Assembly: GCF_009917525.1 (NCBI RefSeq)
Contig: NZ_QZDU01000016.1
Location: 1 to 36,259, forward strand
Reading direction: 5' to 3'
Origin: Acutalibacter sp. 1XD8-36
GTDB taxonomy: Bacteria; Bacillota; Clostridia; Oscillospirales; Acutalibacteraceae
Length of the DNA stretch: 36,259 nt
Shown: in pieces, positions 7,117-14,433 of the stretch
Position numbering within the stretch: the stretch's first letter is position 1
Layout: each line of letters begins with the position of its first letter
Notes under the pieces: model-generated
What the model saw: the letters and a program-made list of their open reading frames with translations, nothing else
Database searches by the model: none
What the model was told of the DNA's origin: nothing
Program-made: the position numbers and the translations under genes

Positions 7117-7147
7117 TCAGGAGCAGAGTGCTGCTCCTGAATTTTTT
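7117..7147 (+). terminator. Rho-independent terminator after xre
   Basis: A perfect 10-bp stem TCAGGAGCAG/CTGCTCCTGA (7117-7126, 7131-7140) with an AGTG loop is followed by ATTTTTT. The U-tract exists only on the plus strand. It separates xre from the RiPP operon and lies between the two AgrA-type sites. Confidence 0.9.
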
Positions 7148-7207
7148 AGACAAACTTTGATACGGCTTGGACAAAATTTTGTTATGGGCAAAAATGTGTG
7201 ATATAAT
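7146..7207 (+). promoter_or_regulatory. RiPP operon promoter with AgrA-type direct repeat (site B)
   Basis: TTAGACAAA (7146-7154), 12 bp, TTGGACAAA (7167-7175) has the same 21-bp period as the agrBD site, and the first nine spacer bases (CTTTGATAC) are identical too. Exactly 26 nt later comes TATAAT (7202-7207), with TTGTTA as -35 at 17 nt. This matched geometry with the agrBD promoter is the main evidence that AgrA controls the peptide operon. Confidence 0.8.
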
Positions 7208-7311
7208 AAACCCACAGAAAGACATTTCAGCAATATAATCTCAGAACACAATTATTGATTTCTAAGGAAGAGTGGATACTGAGAAATAGCATATGGGAAT
7301 GAGTAGAAAAG

Positions 7312-7494
7312 GTGAAGTACAAAGGAAAGAACTATGTGGATTACATAACATTCGGGTATGATTATAATGGCAATGTAACCCACATATGTTGGGTTCAGAA
7401 TAGCTATGATTTTTTACCGATATTTCCAAGTGTCGAATTTGGTTTCCAAACACTTTCAAGTATGTTCGCTAGAAAGGAAAGTTTGCATGTATAA
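7312..7494 (+). CDS. possible small protein overlapping the maturase start
   Basis: A frame of 60 codons ends in an 8-nt overlap with the radical SAM start. It starts at GTG 7312 without a clear ribosome site, or at GTG 7333 behind AAAGGAAAG (53 aa). The product reads VDYITFGYDYNGNVTHICW, later LPIFPSVEF. It matches nothing I know. It might be a second small peptide, a leader peptide for translational coupling, or a chance frame in the roughly 270-nt leader. Confidence 0.3.
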   Translation: MKYKGKNYVDYITFGYDYNGNVTHICWVQNSYDFLPIFPSVEFGFQTLSSMFARKESLHV

Positions 7495-8794
7495 AAAATC
7501 CGCTTTTAATGTCGTCAATAAAGATGTGAGAAGAATTCTCATCTTTAACACAAAAACAAAAAGGTACTTAAAATCAATGAAAGATATAGAAGAGATATCT
7601 GATTTGATAGAATATCCTAATAAGTATCCAGACCATCCGCTCATACCGTTTTTAAAAGATGCTGGTGTCATTGTGAACCAGGCATGTGATGAAATGCAAC
7701 ATATTGGGGCATGGCGAAATGAATACATATATTCCCCTAAACTGGAGTTGTGCATTTTACCCACAGAACAATGCAACTTGCGGTGCCCATACTGTTATGA
7801 GGATTTCAAGCATGGGACCATGTCTCAAGAAACACAAGACGCATTGATAAACTGGCTAAGAAAAAATCTGCGAAACTATACTGAACTTAGTGTATCATGG
7901 TTTGGAGGCGAACCCCTTCTTGCAAAAGATGTTATCGCTTCTCTTTCACAAAGAATGTTGGATTTATGCCACCAGGCGAGAAAGCCTTTTTCGGCATCAA
8001 TAACTACGAATGGCACTTTGTTAGACCTCGACACTTTTGCGATGTTACAAAAATATCGTATCACTGGTATCCAAGTGACACTTGATGGCCCCAAAGAAAC
8101 ACACGATAAGGTAAAAGGCATAGGGTCATATGATAAAGTGATTTCAAATCTTTTGGCGATAAGGGATAAGGTCAAGTCTTCTCATTCAATTTATATTTCA
8201 GTTAGGACAAATGTAACTAAAGATACTTTGTCAACGATGGATAAATATTTGGATGAATTAGCTGAGTTGTTTGCCAATGATTGCAAGTTTGGCTTTTACT
8301 TCAGACCTGTTGGAAATTGGAAGATGGATGAACACTTCTCATTATCATCATCTCTATTAGATAGTTTATTTGAATTATACAATCCAATAATTGAACACCG
8401 AGCTCCTTTGAATTATAATGCCTATTGCAATTTACTTGAAAATCAAATTTGTGCTGCTGCAAAAAGGAACCAATATGTTATACGTGCGGACGGGACCGTA
8501 TGTAAATGCACAATGCTTTTGGACGATGAAAGAAATCACATTGGAAAGCTATCCAAATCCGGAGAAATGAAACTGGACGAGGACAGACTCCAAGAGTGGG
8601 TGAATTCGTTCAAGGAGGTTGAGAAATGTGGGGGATGCAGCTTTGCGCCATCCTGTATGAGCATTATGTGTCCAGCAAAAAAATTTACTTCCCCCGAAAA
8701 ACCTCGTTGTGGATATGAGCCCGGCTCGATTACATATATTATGGAGTTGCTTGACCAATGTGATGTGTTTGAAATAATTCCCCCTTGGAGGTAA
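7487..8794 (+). CDS. radical SAM/SPASM peptide maturase (CcpM-like)
   Basis: A 435-aa enzyme that would install a radical-made cross-link or other modification on the Cys-rich precursor encoded downstream. The SAM-binding cluster motif is CNLRCPYC (C96, C100, C103). The TIM-barrel core shows SWFGGEPLL (GGE motif), ITTNGTLL and VTLDGPKETHD. The C-terminal SPASM region binds extra Fe-S clusters with about seven Cys (CKC near 339-341, CGGC near 381-384, then 390, 395 and 408). The N-terminal 80 residues are a peptide-recognition-like domain. The ATG at 7487 follows AAAGGAAA. It resembles maturases of the Clo7bot/CLI_3235-type clostridial peptide systems, as I remember them; a search would confirm the subfamily. 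Confidence 0.9.
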   Translation: MYKKSAFNVVNKDVRRILIFNTKTKRYLKSMKDIEEISDLIEYPNKYPDHPLIPFLKDAGVIVNQACDEMQHIGAWRNEYIYSPKLELCILPTEQCNLRCPYCYEDFKHGTMSQETQDALINWLRKNLRNYTELSVSWFGGEPLLAKDVIASLSQRMLDLCHQARKPFSASITTNGTLLDLDTFAMLQKYRITGIQVTLDGPKETHDKVKGIGSYDKVISNLLAIRDKVKSSHSIYISVRTNVTKDTLSTMDKYLDELAELFANDCKFGFYFRPVGNWKMDEHFSLSSSLLDSLFELYNPIIEHRAPLNYNAYCNLLENQICAAAKRNQYVIRADGTVCKCTMLLDDERNHIGKLSKSGEMKLDEDRLQEWVNSFKEVEKCGGCSFAPSCMSIMCPAKKFTSPEKPRCGYEPGSITYIMELLDQCDVFEIIPPWR

Positions 8795-8800
8795 AGCATA

Positions 8801-9037
8801 ATGACGGAAAGAAGTCGGATCATTGAGTGCTTAAATCATCTTGGTATATTGTGTGATGCTGAATCCAATTTCCTGCTATCCGATATTATTGAGGACTCTC
8901 TGCTATTTGTATCTATGATCGTTGAAATAGAGCAAGAGTTTGGAATCGAAATCCCTGATGAATATTTTCAGCCAGATAGATTGATATCATTTAGCGATCT
9001 TGTGGAAATGGTTAATACCCTCTCTTCCACTAAATAG
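8801..9037 (+). CDS. acyl-carrier-related protein of the peptide cluster
   Basis: A 78-aa protein with the fold pattern of an acyl/peptidyl carrier protein. The motif EDSLLFVSMIVEIEQEFGIEIPDEYF matches the DSL phosphopantetheine site (Ser near residue 33) and the following helix 2 with its acidic face. The final helix is FSDLVEMVNTL. It starts 6 nt after the maturase stop, with GGAGG inside the end of that gene. Acyl-carrier-related proteins are known companions of this type of clostridial radical SAM peptide system. It may hold an acyl or amino-acyl group for transfer, possibly to the BtrH-like protein at 14.4 kb. Whether it is phosphopantetheinylated is unknown. Confidence 0.8.
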   Translation: MTERSRIIECLNHLGILCDAESNFLLSDIIEDSLLFVSMIVEIEQEFGIEIPDEYFQPDRLISFSDLVEMVNTLSSTK

Positions 9038-9151
9038 TTGAATGAAATTATATGGCATGGTGAAATGAGTTTTAGGTATACAGATACTGTTCGTTTGATA
9101 CCATAAACCCGTATCACGATGTACATAATCAATAGAATGGGGGTGAATACA

Positions 9152-9268
9152 ATGAAGGAGACTCTGAAGAAGCCTGTGGACTCTACAGCTAATGACAATT
9201 GGCTGGATCTGTACGGCGAGTGCACAACCGGTAGCCATTGTGGTCACGATTGCGGCCTGGATTGGTAA
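9152..9268 (+). CDS. Cys-rich RiPP precursor peptide
   Basis: A 38-aa peptide too short for usual gene callers. Its leader-like part is MKETLKKPVDSTANDNW and its core ends YGECTTGSHCGHDCGLDW. Three Cys are spaced C-x5-C-x3-C, with Gly, His and Trp around them. The start has GGGGGTG 6 nt upstream, a very strong ribosome site. It lies between the maturase/carrier genes and the protease and exporter, the usual place for the substrate. Just after its stop is a stable hairpin that may protect its mRNA. The leader/core border and the modifications are not visible from sequence; Cys thioether links by the SPASM enzyme are a reasonable guess. Confidence 0.82.
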   Translation: MKETLKKPVDSTANDNWLDLYGECTTGSHCGHDCGLDW

Positions 9269-9282
9269 GTACACAAAGCAGG

Positions 9283-9323
9283 ACGGTAAGCGTTAAAGCG
9301 GTAGCACTAGCGCTTACCGTTTC
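9283..9323 (+). terminator. stem-loop between precursor and downstream genes
   Basis: A perfect 10-bp stem ACGGTAAGCG/CGCTTACCGT (9283-9292, 9311-9320), extendable by three inner pairs, is followed by only a short T-run (TTTCTT). It is likely a partial terminator or processing/stability stem that keeps precursor mRNA more abundant than the biosynthesis genes after it. Confidence 0.6.
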
Positions 9324-9396
9324 TTGCATGGTCATATATATAATAGTATATCTGCCATATATATCTCCCTTAGGTCAGAAAGATGAGGCTGTTTAC

Positions 9397-11199
9397 ATGA
9401 GAATTGCAGTTTTGGATAGTAGAGCTTGGATTCAACATCCAATTTTTCAGAAACACCTTCCTGTTATATTTCAAGAAAGCACTACAACATGGAATAAAAG
9501 TACAGAGATAGTGCAAAAACCGAATAATCCCCATGGGACAGCTGTGTGTGCTATAATTGCACACCATACTTCTCCGAATATTGAAATCCATAATTTCGAC
9601 ATATTTCACAAAGAGCCACAAATCTTAACAAAGAAAGTAATCTCTGCTTTAAAATATATATTAGAGTACGGCGGGTATGATATAATCAACATGAGTTTGG
9701 GCATCCGTACCCCAAATACTGAATTGGAGGCTCTATGTTATAAGATAAGCAACCAAGGTAGTTTGATTGTGTCCGCTTTTGATAACGCTGGGGCGATCTC
9801 ATATCCTGCTGCCTATCCGTTTGTTATTGGTGTTGATACTTCACCAAGATGCACCCATGCTGAGGATTTTGTAATCGTTGAGGATAGTCCAATTAATATT
9901 AGAGGAAAAGGTGGAGTGCAAAGATTAGCTTGGGTAGATCCACCATATACAATAAGTCAGGGAAATAGTTTTGCTGCGCCTTATATTACTGCCTATATTG
10001 CGTCCCATTTTACTAATGGCCCATCGCAAGAGCAGGCGTTGGAATTCATACACCGTAATGCAAAACATGTTTATTCTGCCCGTAAGAGCAATACGATCCT
10101 TAGAAAACCATTTCAGATTTCAAATGCATCACTATTCCCATACAACAAAGAGATGACGAGCTTGATATCATTTAGGGAATTATTGGACTTCAATATAATT
10201 GAAGTCTGTGACACTAAATACTCCGGACACATAGGGCTTTCTGTCAAAGGATTATATGATATAGAAAGTTGCTTTAATATTAAGAACATTGATGATATTA
10301 ACTCCAAGACAATTGATACACTCATCCTTGGGCATATCTCAGAAACAGAGGGGGTATCTGGAAAATCAATCAAGCGCGATGCACTTATTAAATGTTTGGA
10401 AAAAGGGCTTAATGTGTTTGCATTTGATGATTTCTATTTGAACGAATTTTTACCTCAATTTGAAGCTAAAGGCCTTTCACTGTATTGTCCAAATTATAAT
10501 ACAGTCCCAGTTACAAATTATTTTGGAAAGCTATATCAAATGCGGTCACCTGTTCTTTGTGTAGCGGGAACATCGAAACATCAAGGGAAATTTACCTTAC
10601 AGCTTCAACTACGAAAAAAACTAAAGGAACGAAATTATATAGTTGGACAACTTGGCTCAGAACCCACATCACAGCTTTGGGGAATTGATGAGGTTTTCCC
10701 ATTAGGATACAATGGTATAACTGAAAGTAATGTACAAGACATATTAGTTCAAACTAATATGCTGATGCATAAAATAGATGAAAAAGCCCCAGACATAATT
10801 CTTGTCGGCTCTCAGTCAAACATATTACCAAGAGCATACTATAATACAGGACAAATTCCTTTATCCCAAGTAGGATATATTCTTGGGGCGAATCCCGATG
10901 CAATTATTTTATGTGTAAATTTGGATGATGACATCAAAATGATCTCAAGATTTATTGATGGAATTCAAGGTCTCTGTAATTGCAGAGTGATAGCTTTGGG
11001 CGTTTATCCTTTTACATATTCAAGCGGATGGGGAATTATTCGCAATAAGAAGTCCAAGGCGAGTAATGAGTTAGTGGCGAAAGTTATACAAAACTTTGAA
11101 AGTACGTTCAATATACCGGCCATCATAGTTGGTGAGAAAGAGCAGGAAGAGAAGCTTGTAAATTCTTGCATTAATTTTTTTACTGGAGATTCAGCATGA
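9397..11199 (+). CDS. S8 subtilisin-like protease fused to P-loop (DUF1611-like) domain
   Basis: A 600-aa two-part protein. Residues 1-235 are a subtilase with all catalytic residues: Asp7 (IAVLDSRAW), His46 (NNPHGTAV), oxyanion Asn130 (AFDNAG) and Ser191 (SQGNSFAAP). It has no signal peptide or prodomain, so it should act in the cytoplasm, most simply removing the precursor leader. Residues from about 250 to 600 form a second domain with a P-loop-like VAGTSKHQGKFT (391-400) and VGQLGSEPTSQLWG, resembling the DUF1611-type C-terminal fold and a peptide-maturation family of clostridial systems. The start at 9397 follows GAGG at 8 nt; the frame is open further upstream but without a ribosome site. 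It overlaps the next gene by 4 nt. Confidence 0.85.
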   Translation: MRIAVLDSRAWIQHPIFQKHLPVIFQESTTTWNKSTEIVQKPNNPHGTAVCAIIAHHTSPNIEIHNFDIFHKEPQILTKKVISALKYILEYGGYDIINMSLGIRTPNTELEALCYKISNQGSLIVSAFDNAGAISYPAAYPFVIGVDTSPRCTHAEDFVIVEDSPINIRGKGGVQRLAWVDPPYTISQGNSFAAPYITAYIASHFTNGPSQEQALEFIHRNAKHVYSARKSNTILRKPFQISNASLFPYNKEMTSLISFRELLDFNIIEVCDTKYSGHIGLSVKGLYDIESCFNIKNIDDINSKTIDTLILGHISETEGVSGKSIKRDALIKCLEKGLNVFAFDDFYLNEFLPQFEAKGLSLYCPNYNTVPVTNYFGKLYQMRSPVLCVAGTSKHQGKFTLQLQLRKKLKERNYIVGQLGSEPTSQLWGIDEVFPLGYNGITESNVQDILVQTNMLMHKIDEKAPDIILVGSQSNILPRAYYNTGQIPLSQVGYILGANPDAIILCVNLDDDIKMISRFIDGIQGLCNCRVIALGVYPFTYSSGWGIIRNKKSKASNELVAKVIQNFESTFNIPAIIVGEKEQEEKLVNSCINFFTGDSA

Positions 11200-12011
11200 G
11201 TAAATATGATTTAGGGTTTTTACTCCCGTCAGGACACTTCCAAGTTCAAATTTCTAAAGATTTGTACTGGGTTCCAGTAAACACAATAGGTTCGCCTCAA
11301 CACAGCATTCAAGAGATAAGAGATATATCAATGTGCACACCGCAAGAAAAAAAAGAATATATTAGCACTCTGTATGATGCTTTGCAATTATTTGTTACCA
11401 GCAACTTCCATGAGCTACTGGATGTTGTTGTTATAGCTGAAAACAATATCGAATGGGAACATCACAAACCTGGATATTATGCTATTCTAACGAATTGTGG
11501 TTGTTGCTCGTCTGATGCTGCTTGGTTACGATATTTGCTTTTTGATAAATATCAAGAAGTTGGATATATCTCTTTCTCGAGGCCGAATGGCTCTGGCCAT
11601 GTTTTTAATTACATTCTAACAGAAGGATGGTACTACCTATATGATTTATGCCCATTAACGGATAGATATATTAATAATGTTCTGATTGAATCCGGCAAGA
11701 TGGCAGACTTCTTAAAAGCAAAATATGTGACAGGAGCTCTATTAAAATGTCGACAACTAGAAAGTTTTGCTTTGTTTTATAAGCGGTTACAATTACGAGG
11801 AGGTTTTGACCATCTCTTCTTCAAGCACAGAAGTCCGGAAGTCGGGCCAATTTCAGCAATTAATAAAGGAGGAATAACAACTATATTGATGCCAGAGAAT
11901 GCAGGGATTACTCCCCTGCTGACGCCAAATACTGAAACAATTCAGTCAAAATTCGTCTCTCACCCCCAATCTATACCAGATTGGGAAAGTAGGAGCGAAA
12001 AATTCCAATAA
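11196..12011 (+). CDS. transglutaminase/papain-like protein of the peptide cluster
   Basis: A 271-aa protein whose middle reads TNCGCCSSDAAWLRYLL, then NGSGHVFNYI and EGWYYLYDL. This gives a candidate Cys103 or Cys104, His135 and Asp150 triad in the order and rough spacing of transglutaminase-like cysteine enzymes. No signal peptide is seen. Such a fold could hydrolyse, cyclise or acylate a peptide, or could be a second protease. The C-terminal 70 residues are low in structure and rich in Pro, Ser and Thr. The ATG overlaps the protease stop (ATGA), so the two proteins are made together. The family assignment rests on these motifs only. Confidence 0.65.
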   Translation: MSKYDLGFLLPSGHFQVQISKDLYWVPVNTIGSPQHSIQEIRDISMCTPQEKKEYISTLYDALQLFVTSNFHELLDVVVIAENNIEWEHHKPGYYAILTNCGCCSSDAAWLRYLLFDKYQEVGYISFSRPNGSGHVFNYILTEGWYYLYDLCPLTDRYINNVLIESGKMADFLKAKYVTGALLKCRQLESFALFYKRLQLRGGFDHLFFKHRSPEVGPISAINKGGITTILMPENAGITPLLTPNTETIQSKFVSHPQSIPDWESRSEKFQ

Positions 12012-12024
12012 GAGGTGAAAGTAA

Positions 12025-13788
12025 ATGTTCAAAGGAATATTTTTCTTACTGAAATATGCCTGGAAATATGAAAAAAAATATATCCCTTATCAAATTGTTC
12101 TACAGATATTGACTGCCCTTATCCCCATAATCGACATAGTATTTCCTAAATATATTATTGACGAAATACTTCGCGGAGATAGCCTCGAGAACGTCTTGTA
12201 TTTGATAACAGGCATGATCATGTTAAATTTAATGGCATCCATGCTATCAAGCTTTTTAGAGGGAAGGATATTTTTGCTGCAGGGAAGCATTTTTACGAAG
12301 TTTCAAACCATGATGGCCGACACGCTCTCTAAAAGTGACTTTCAGCGCCTTGAAGACCCTAAATTCCTGGATACTAAGGCAAAAGCAGAAAAATTCTTGT
12401 ACGCAAATGGCCAAGGTTTTGCTGTTGTCTTAAAAAACTCGTTTAATATTTTGGGCAAAGCATTTACTTTCGTGGGAATCATTGCTGTAATACTTACATT
12501 GAACTGGTGGATTGTGGCCTTGTTCATATTACTCATTCTGTTGGATGCTTGGTACGAATCTGGCATAAGAAAGCAAAATATCCAATGGGACATAAACAAA
12601 GCGCCTATTGAGCGAAAAACAAGTTACTTCCTGGACTTAATCGAGAATTTTGCTTTTGGAAAGGAAATAAGAATTTATAACCTAAAAGATTGGCTTGTAG
12701 CTAAAGTAAACCATCATTTGCTAGAATCGGAAGCGTTCTATAAAAAGCAAACCAAGTTGCTTAATCGCGCTCAATACATCTCCGTGTTATTGAACTTTAT
12801 CTTGAAAGGGATTACCTATATCTATTTAGCTTACTGCGTCATTAAATCAACAATAGGTATTGGCGATTTTACGATGTATGTGAATGCAATGATGAACTTT
12901 TCCAACGCAATGAAAAGTTTAATGGAAAGCGTATTGGACATTAGACAGTTTAGCGGATATTATGATGCCCTAACCGACTATCTAAACGTACCGCAGACAA
13001 TGTACCAGGGAAAAAACTTGCCTCTCCCGGAAGGACCATATGAAATTGAATTCTGTGATGTTTCTTTTTGCTATCCTGGGCAAAAAGTTAATGCCTTATC
13101 TCATATTTCTTTGAAATTAAAGTATGGTGAAAAACTATCCATTGTTGGAGAAAATGGGGCCGGAAAAACAACTTTTGTGAAATTGCTTTGTCGCCTATAT
13201 GATCCAACACAGGGGAAAATAACTTTGAACGGAATGAATATACAAGATATAAATTACGATTCGTATATGGGGCTAATTTGTTCTGTGTTCCAAGACTACA
13301 AATTATTAGCATTTACATTAAAAGAAAACGTTTCGTTCCAACACTCAAATGATGTTGAGGATTCCTATATCACAAAGCTTTTAGAGGACAGTGGACTGGG
13401 AGAAAAAGTGAAAAAATTGTCAAATGGAGTAAACACATATGTTTACCGCACCTTCTCTGAAGAGGGTTTTGAGCCATCTGGCGGTGAAGGGCAAAAGATC
13501 TCATTAGCCAGGGCAGTTTATAAAGATTCACCGATTATGATTCTTGACGAACCAACAGCAGCTCTTGATCCTAGAGCTGAATATGAGATTTATCGGAAGT
13601 TTTCTGATTTGACAAAAGGAAAAACAACCGTTTTCATTTCTCACAGAATGTCAAGTTCTAAATTTTGTGATCATATCGCTTTTTTTGAGGATGGTCAAAT
13701 TATTGAATATGGTACTCATGATGAGCTGATGGATTGCAACGGGAAGTATAAGGACTTGTTTGATATGCAAGCCCAGTTCTATATATAG
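12025..13788 (+). CDS. ABC exporter (fused membrane and ATPase domains)
   Basis: A 587-aa half-transporter. Membrane helices lie at about 20-45, 57-75, 140-175 and 255-300. The ATPase domain has Walker A GENGAGKTT (about 375-383), Q-loop SVFQDYKLL, signature PSGGEGQKISLARA, Walker B IMILDEPTAALDP and switch His in FISHRMSS. It would export the finished peptide as a homodimer. It lacks an N-terminal C39 peptidase domain, so leader removal must be done elsewhere, fitting the S8 protease in the operon. AGAGGTG lies 8 nt before the ATG. It starts 13 nt after the previous gene. Confidence 0.92.
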   Translation: MFKGIFFLLKYAWKYEKKYIPYQIVLQILTALIPIIDIVFPKYIIDEILRGDSLENVLYLITGMIMLNLMASMLSSFLEGRIFLLQGSIFTKFQTMMADTLSKSDFQRLEDPKFLDTKAKAEKFLYANGQGFAVVLKNSFNILGKAFTFVGIIAVILTLNWWIVALFILLILLDAWYESGIRKQNIQWDINKAPIERKTSYFLDLIENFAFGKEIRIYNLKDWLVAKVNHHLLESEAFYKKQTKLLNRAQYISVLLNFILKGITYIYLAYCVIKSTIGIGDFTMYVNAMMNFSNAMKSLMESVLDIRQFSGYYDALTDYLNVPQTMYQGKNLPLPEGPYEIEFCDVSFCYPGQKVNALSHISLKLKYGEKLSIVGENGAGKTTFVKLLCRLYDPTQGKITLNGMNIQDINYDSYMGLICSVFQDYKLLAFTLKENVSFQHSNDVEDSYITKLLEDSGLGEKVKKLSNGVNTYVYRTFSEEGFEPSGGEGQKISLARAVYKDSPIMILDEPTAALDPRAEYEIYRKFSDLTKGKTTVFISHRMSSSKFCDHIAFFEDGQIIEYGTHDELMDCNGKYKDLFDMQAQFYI

Positions 13789-14433
13789 TGGATTTCTTAT
13801 AACGTTACAAATGCTCATATATTCTTTTCGGTCTTGGCCAAATTAATCAAGAGTAAAAGTCTTATAAATGCCAATGCATTAGGCCGATGCCTTGGCCCGG
13901 AAACATTTCAAGATATTTATAAAGTACTTCGGGGCTTTCTGATAAAAGAAGATATCATGTTTTTTTGACCAGATATGATTTCAAGGGCACATCAAGTCAG
14001 ACTGGTCTTAGACTTTGCCTTTCGGCTCCAAAAGCAGCAGCTTCTGGTCACAAAGACAGTATTTTCGTTTTTTTACGTGTCCGAGCAACAATGATTATAG
14101 ACTTTATGCCAGTGGCATTTGAGATATTGTTATATTAGAGGGGCAACGTATCAACAATTTGATATTTTAGCCAGTGACTTGCATCCCAATTTTCCCGACC
14201 GGAATATCTATCTTATATCAGTGGATGAGCCGCTAGGGTACACTATAGAGATAGGATTGGTATTTGTCGTAACGACACTTTCTGTTTCAGTACCTTTAGG
14301 GATGTGTAAAACTCTAAATTGCTTCCAACCAAGTACAATATATGGCATCTTCAAATACGCGTATATCCTATTAGTTTTGTAAAATTTGCATTTCGTTCTT
14401 CTATCAGTACCTTAGCTATGGAGGGTAAAAACT
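13789..14433. other. 645-bp gap without a convincing gene
   Basis: The frame of the exporter continues in phase after its TAG for about 58 codons (…LAKLIKSKSLINANALGRCL, then FQDIYKVLRGFLIKEDIMFF) without a start codon. An 87-codon frame from TTG 14119 (FDILASDLHPNFPDRNIYL) has no clear ribosome site. Both read somewhat like protein and may be remnants of a decayed gene. No promoter, repeat or insertion-sequence end was convincing. The last 15 bp hold the GGAGGG ribosome site of the next gene. Confidence 0.4.

Noticed and set aside
9238-9396. N-terminal extension of the subtilisin with a hydrophobic segment (VKAVALALTVSCMVIYIIVYL)
   Set aside because: It overlaps the end of the precursor gene and the hairpin and lacks a ribosome site; the start at 9397 has GAGG and places the catalytic Asp at residue 7.
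14005-14025. Single TTAGAC box in the gap before the BtrH-like gene
   Set aside because: No second box at the 21-bp period and no suitable -10 element, so it is not counted as an AgrA site.
13970-14110. Possible transposase or zinc-ribbon remnant on the minus strand (KKRKYCLCDQKLLLLEPKG)
   Set aside because: The frame is only about 22 codons between stops and has no start or neighbours that support it.
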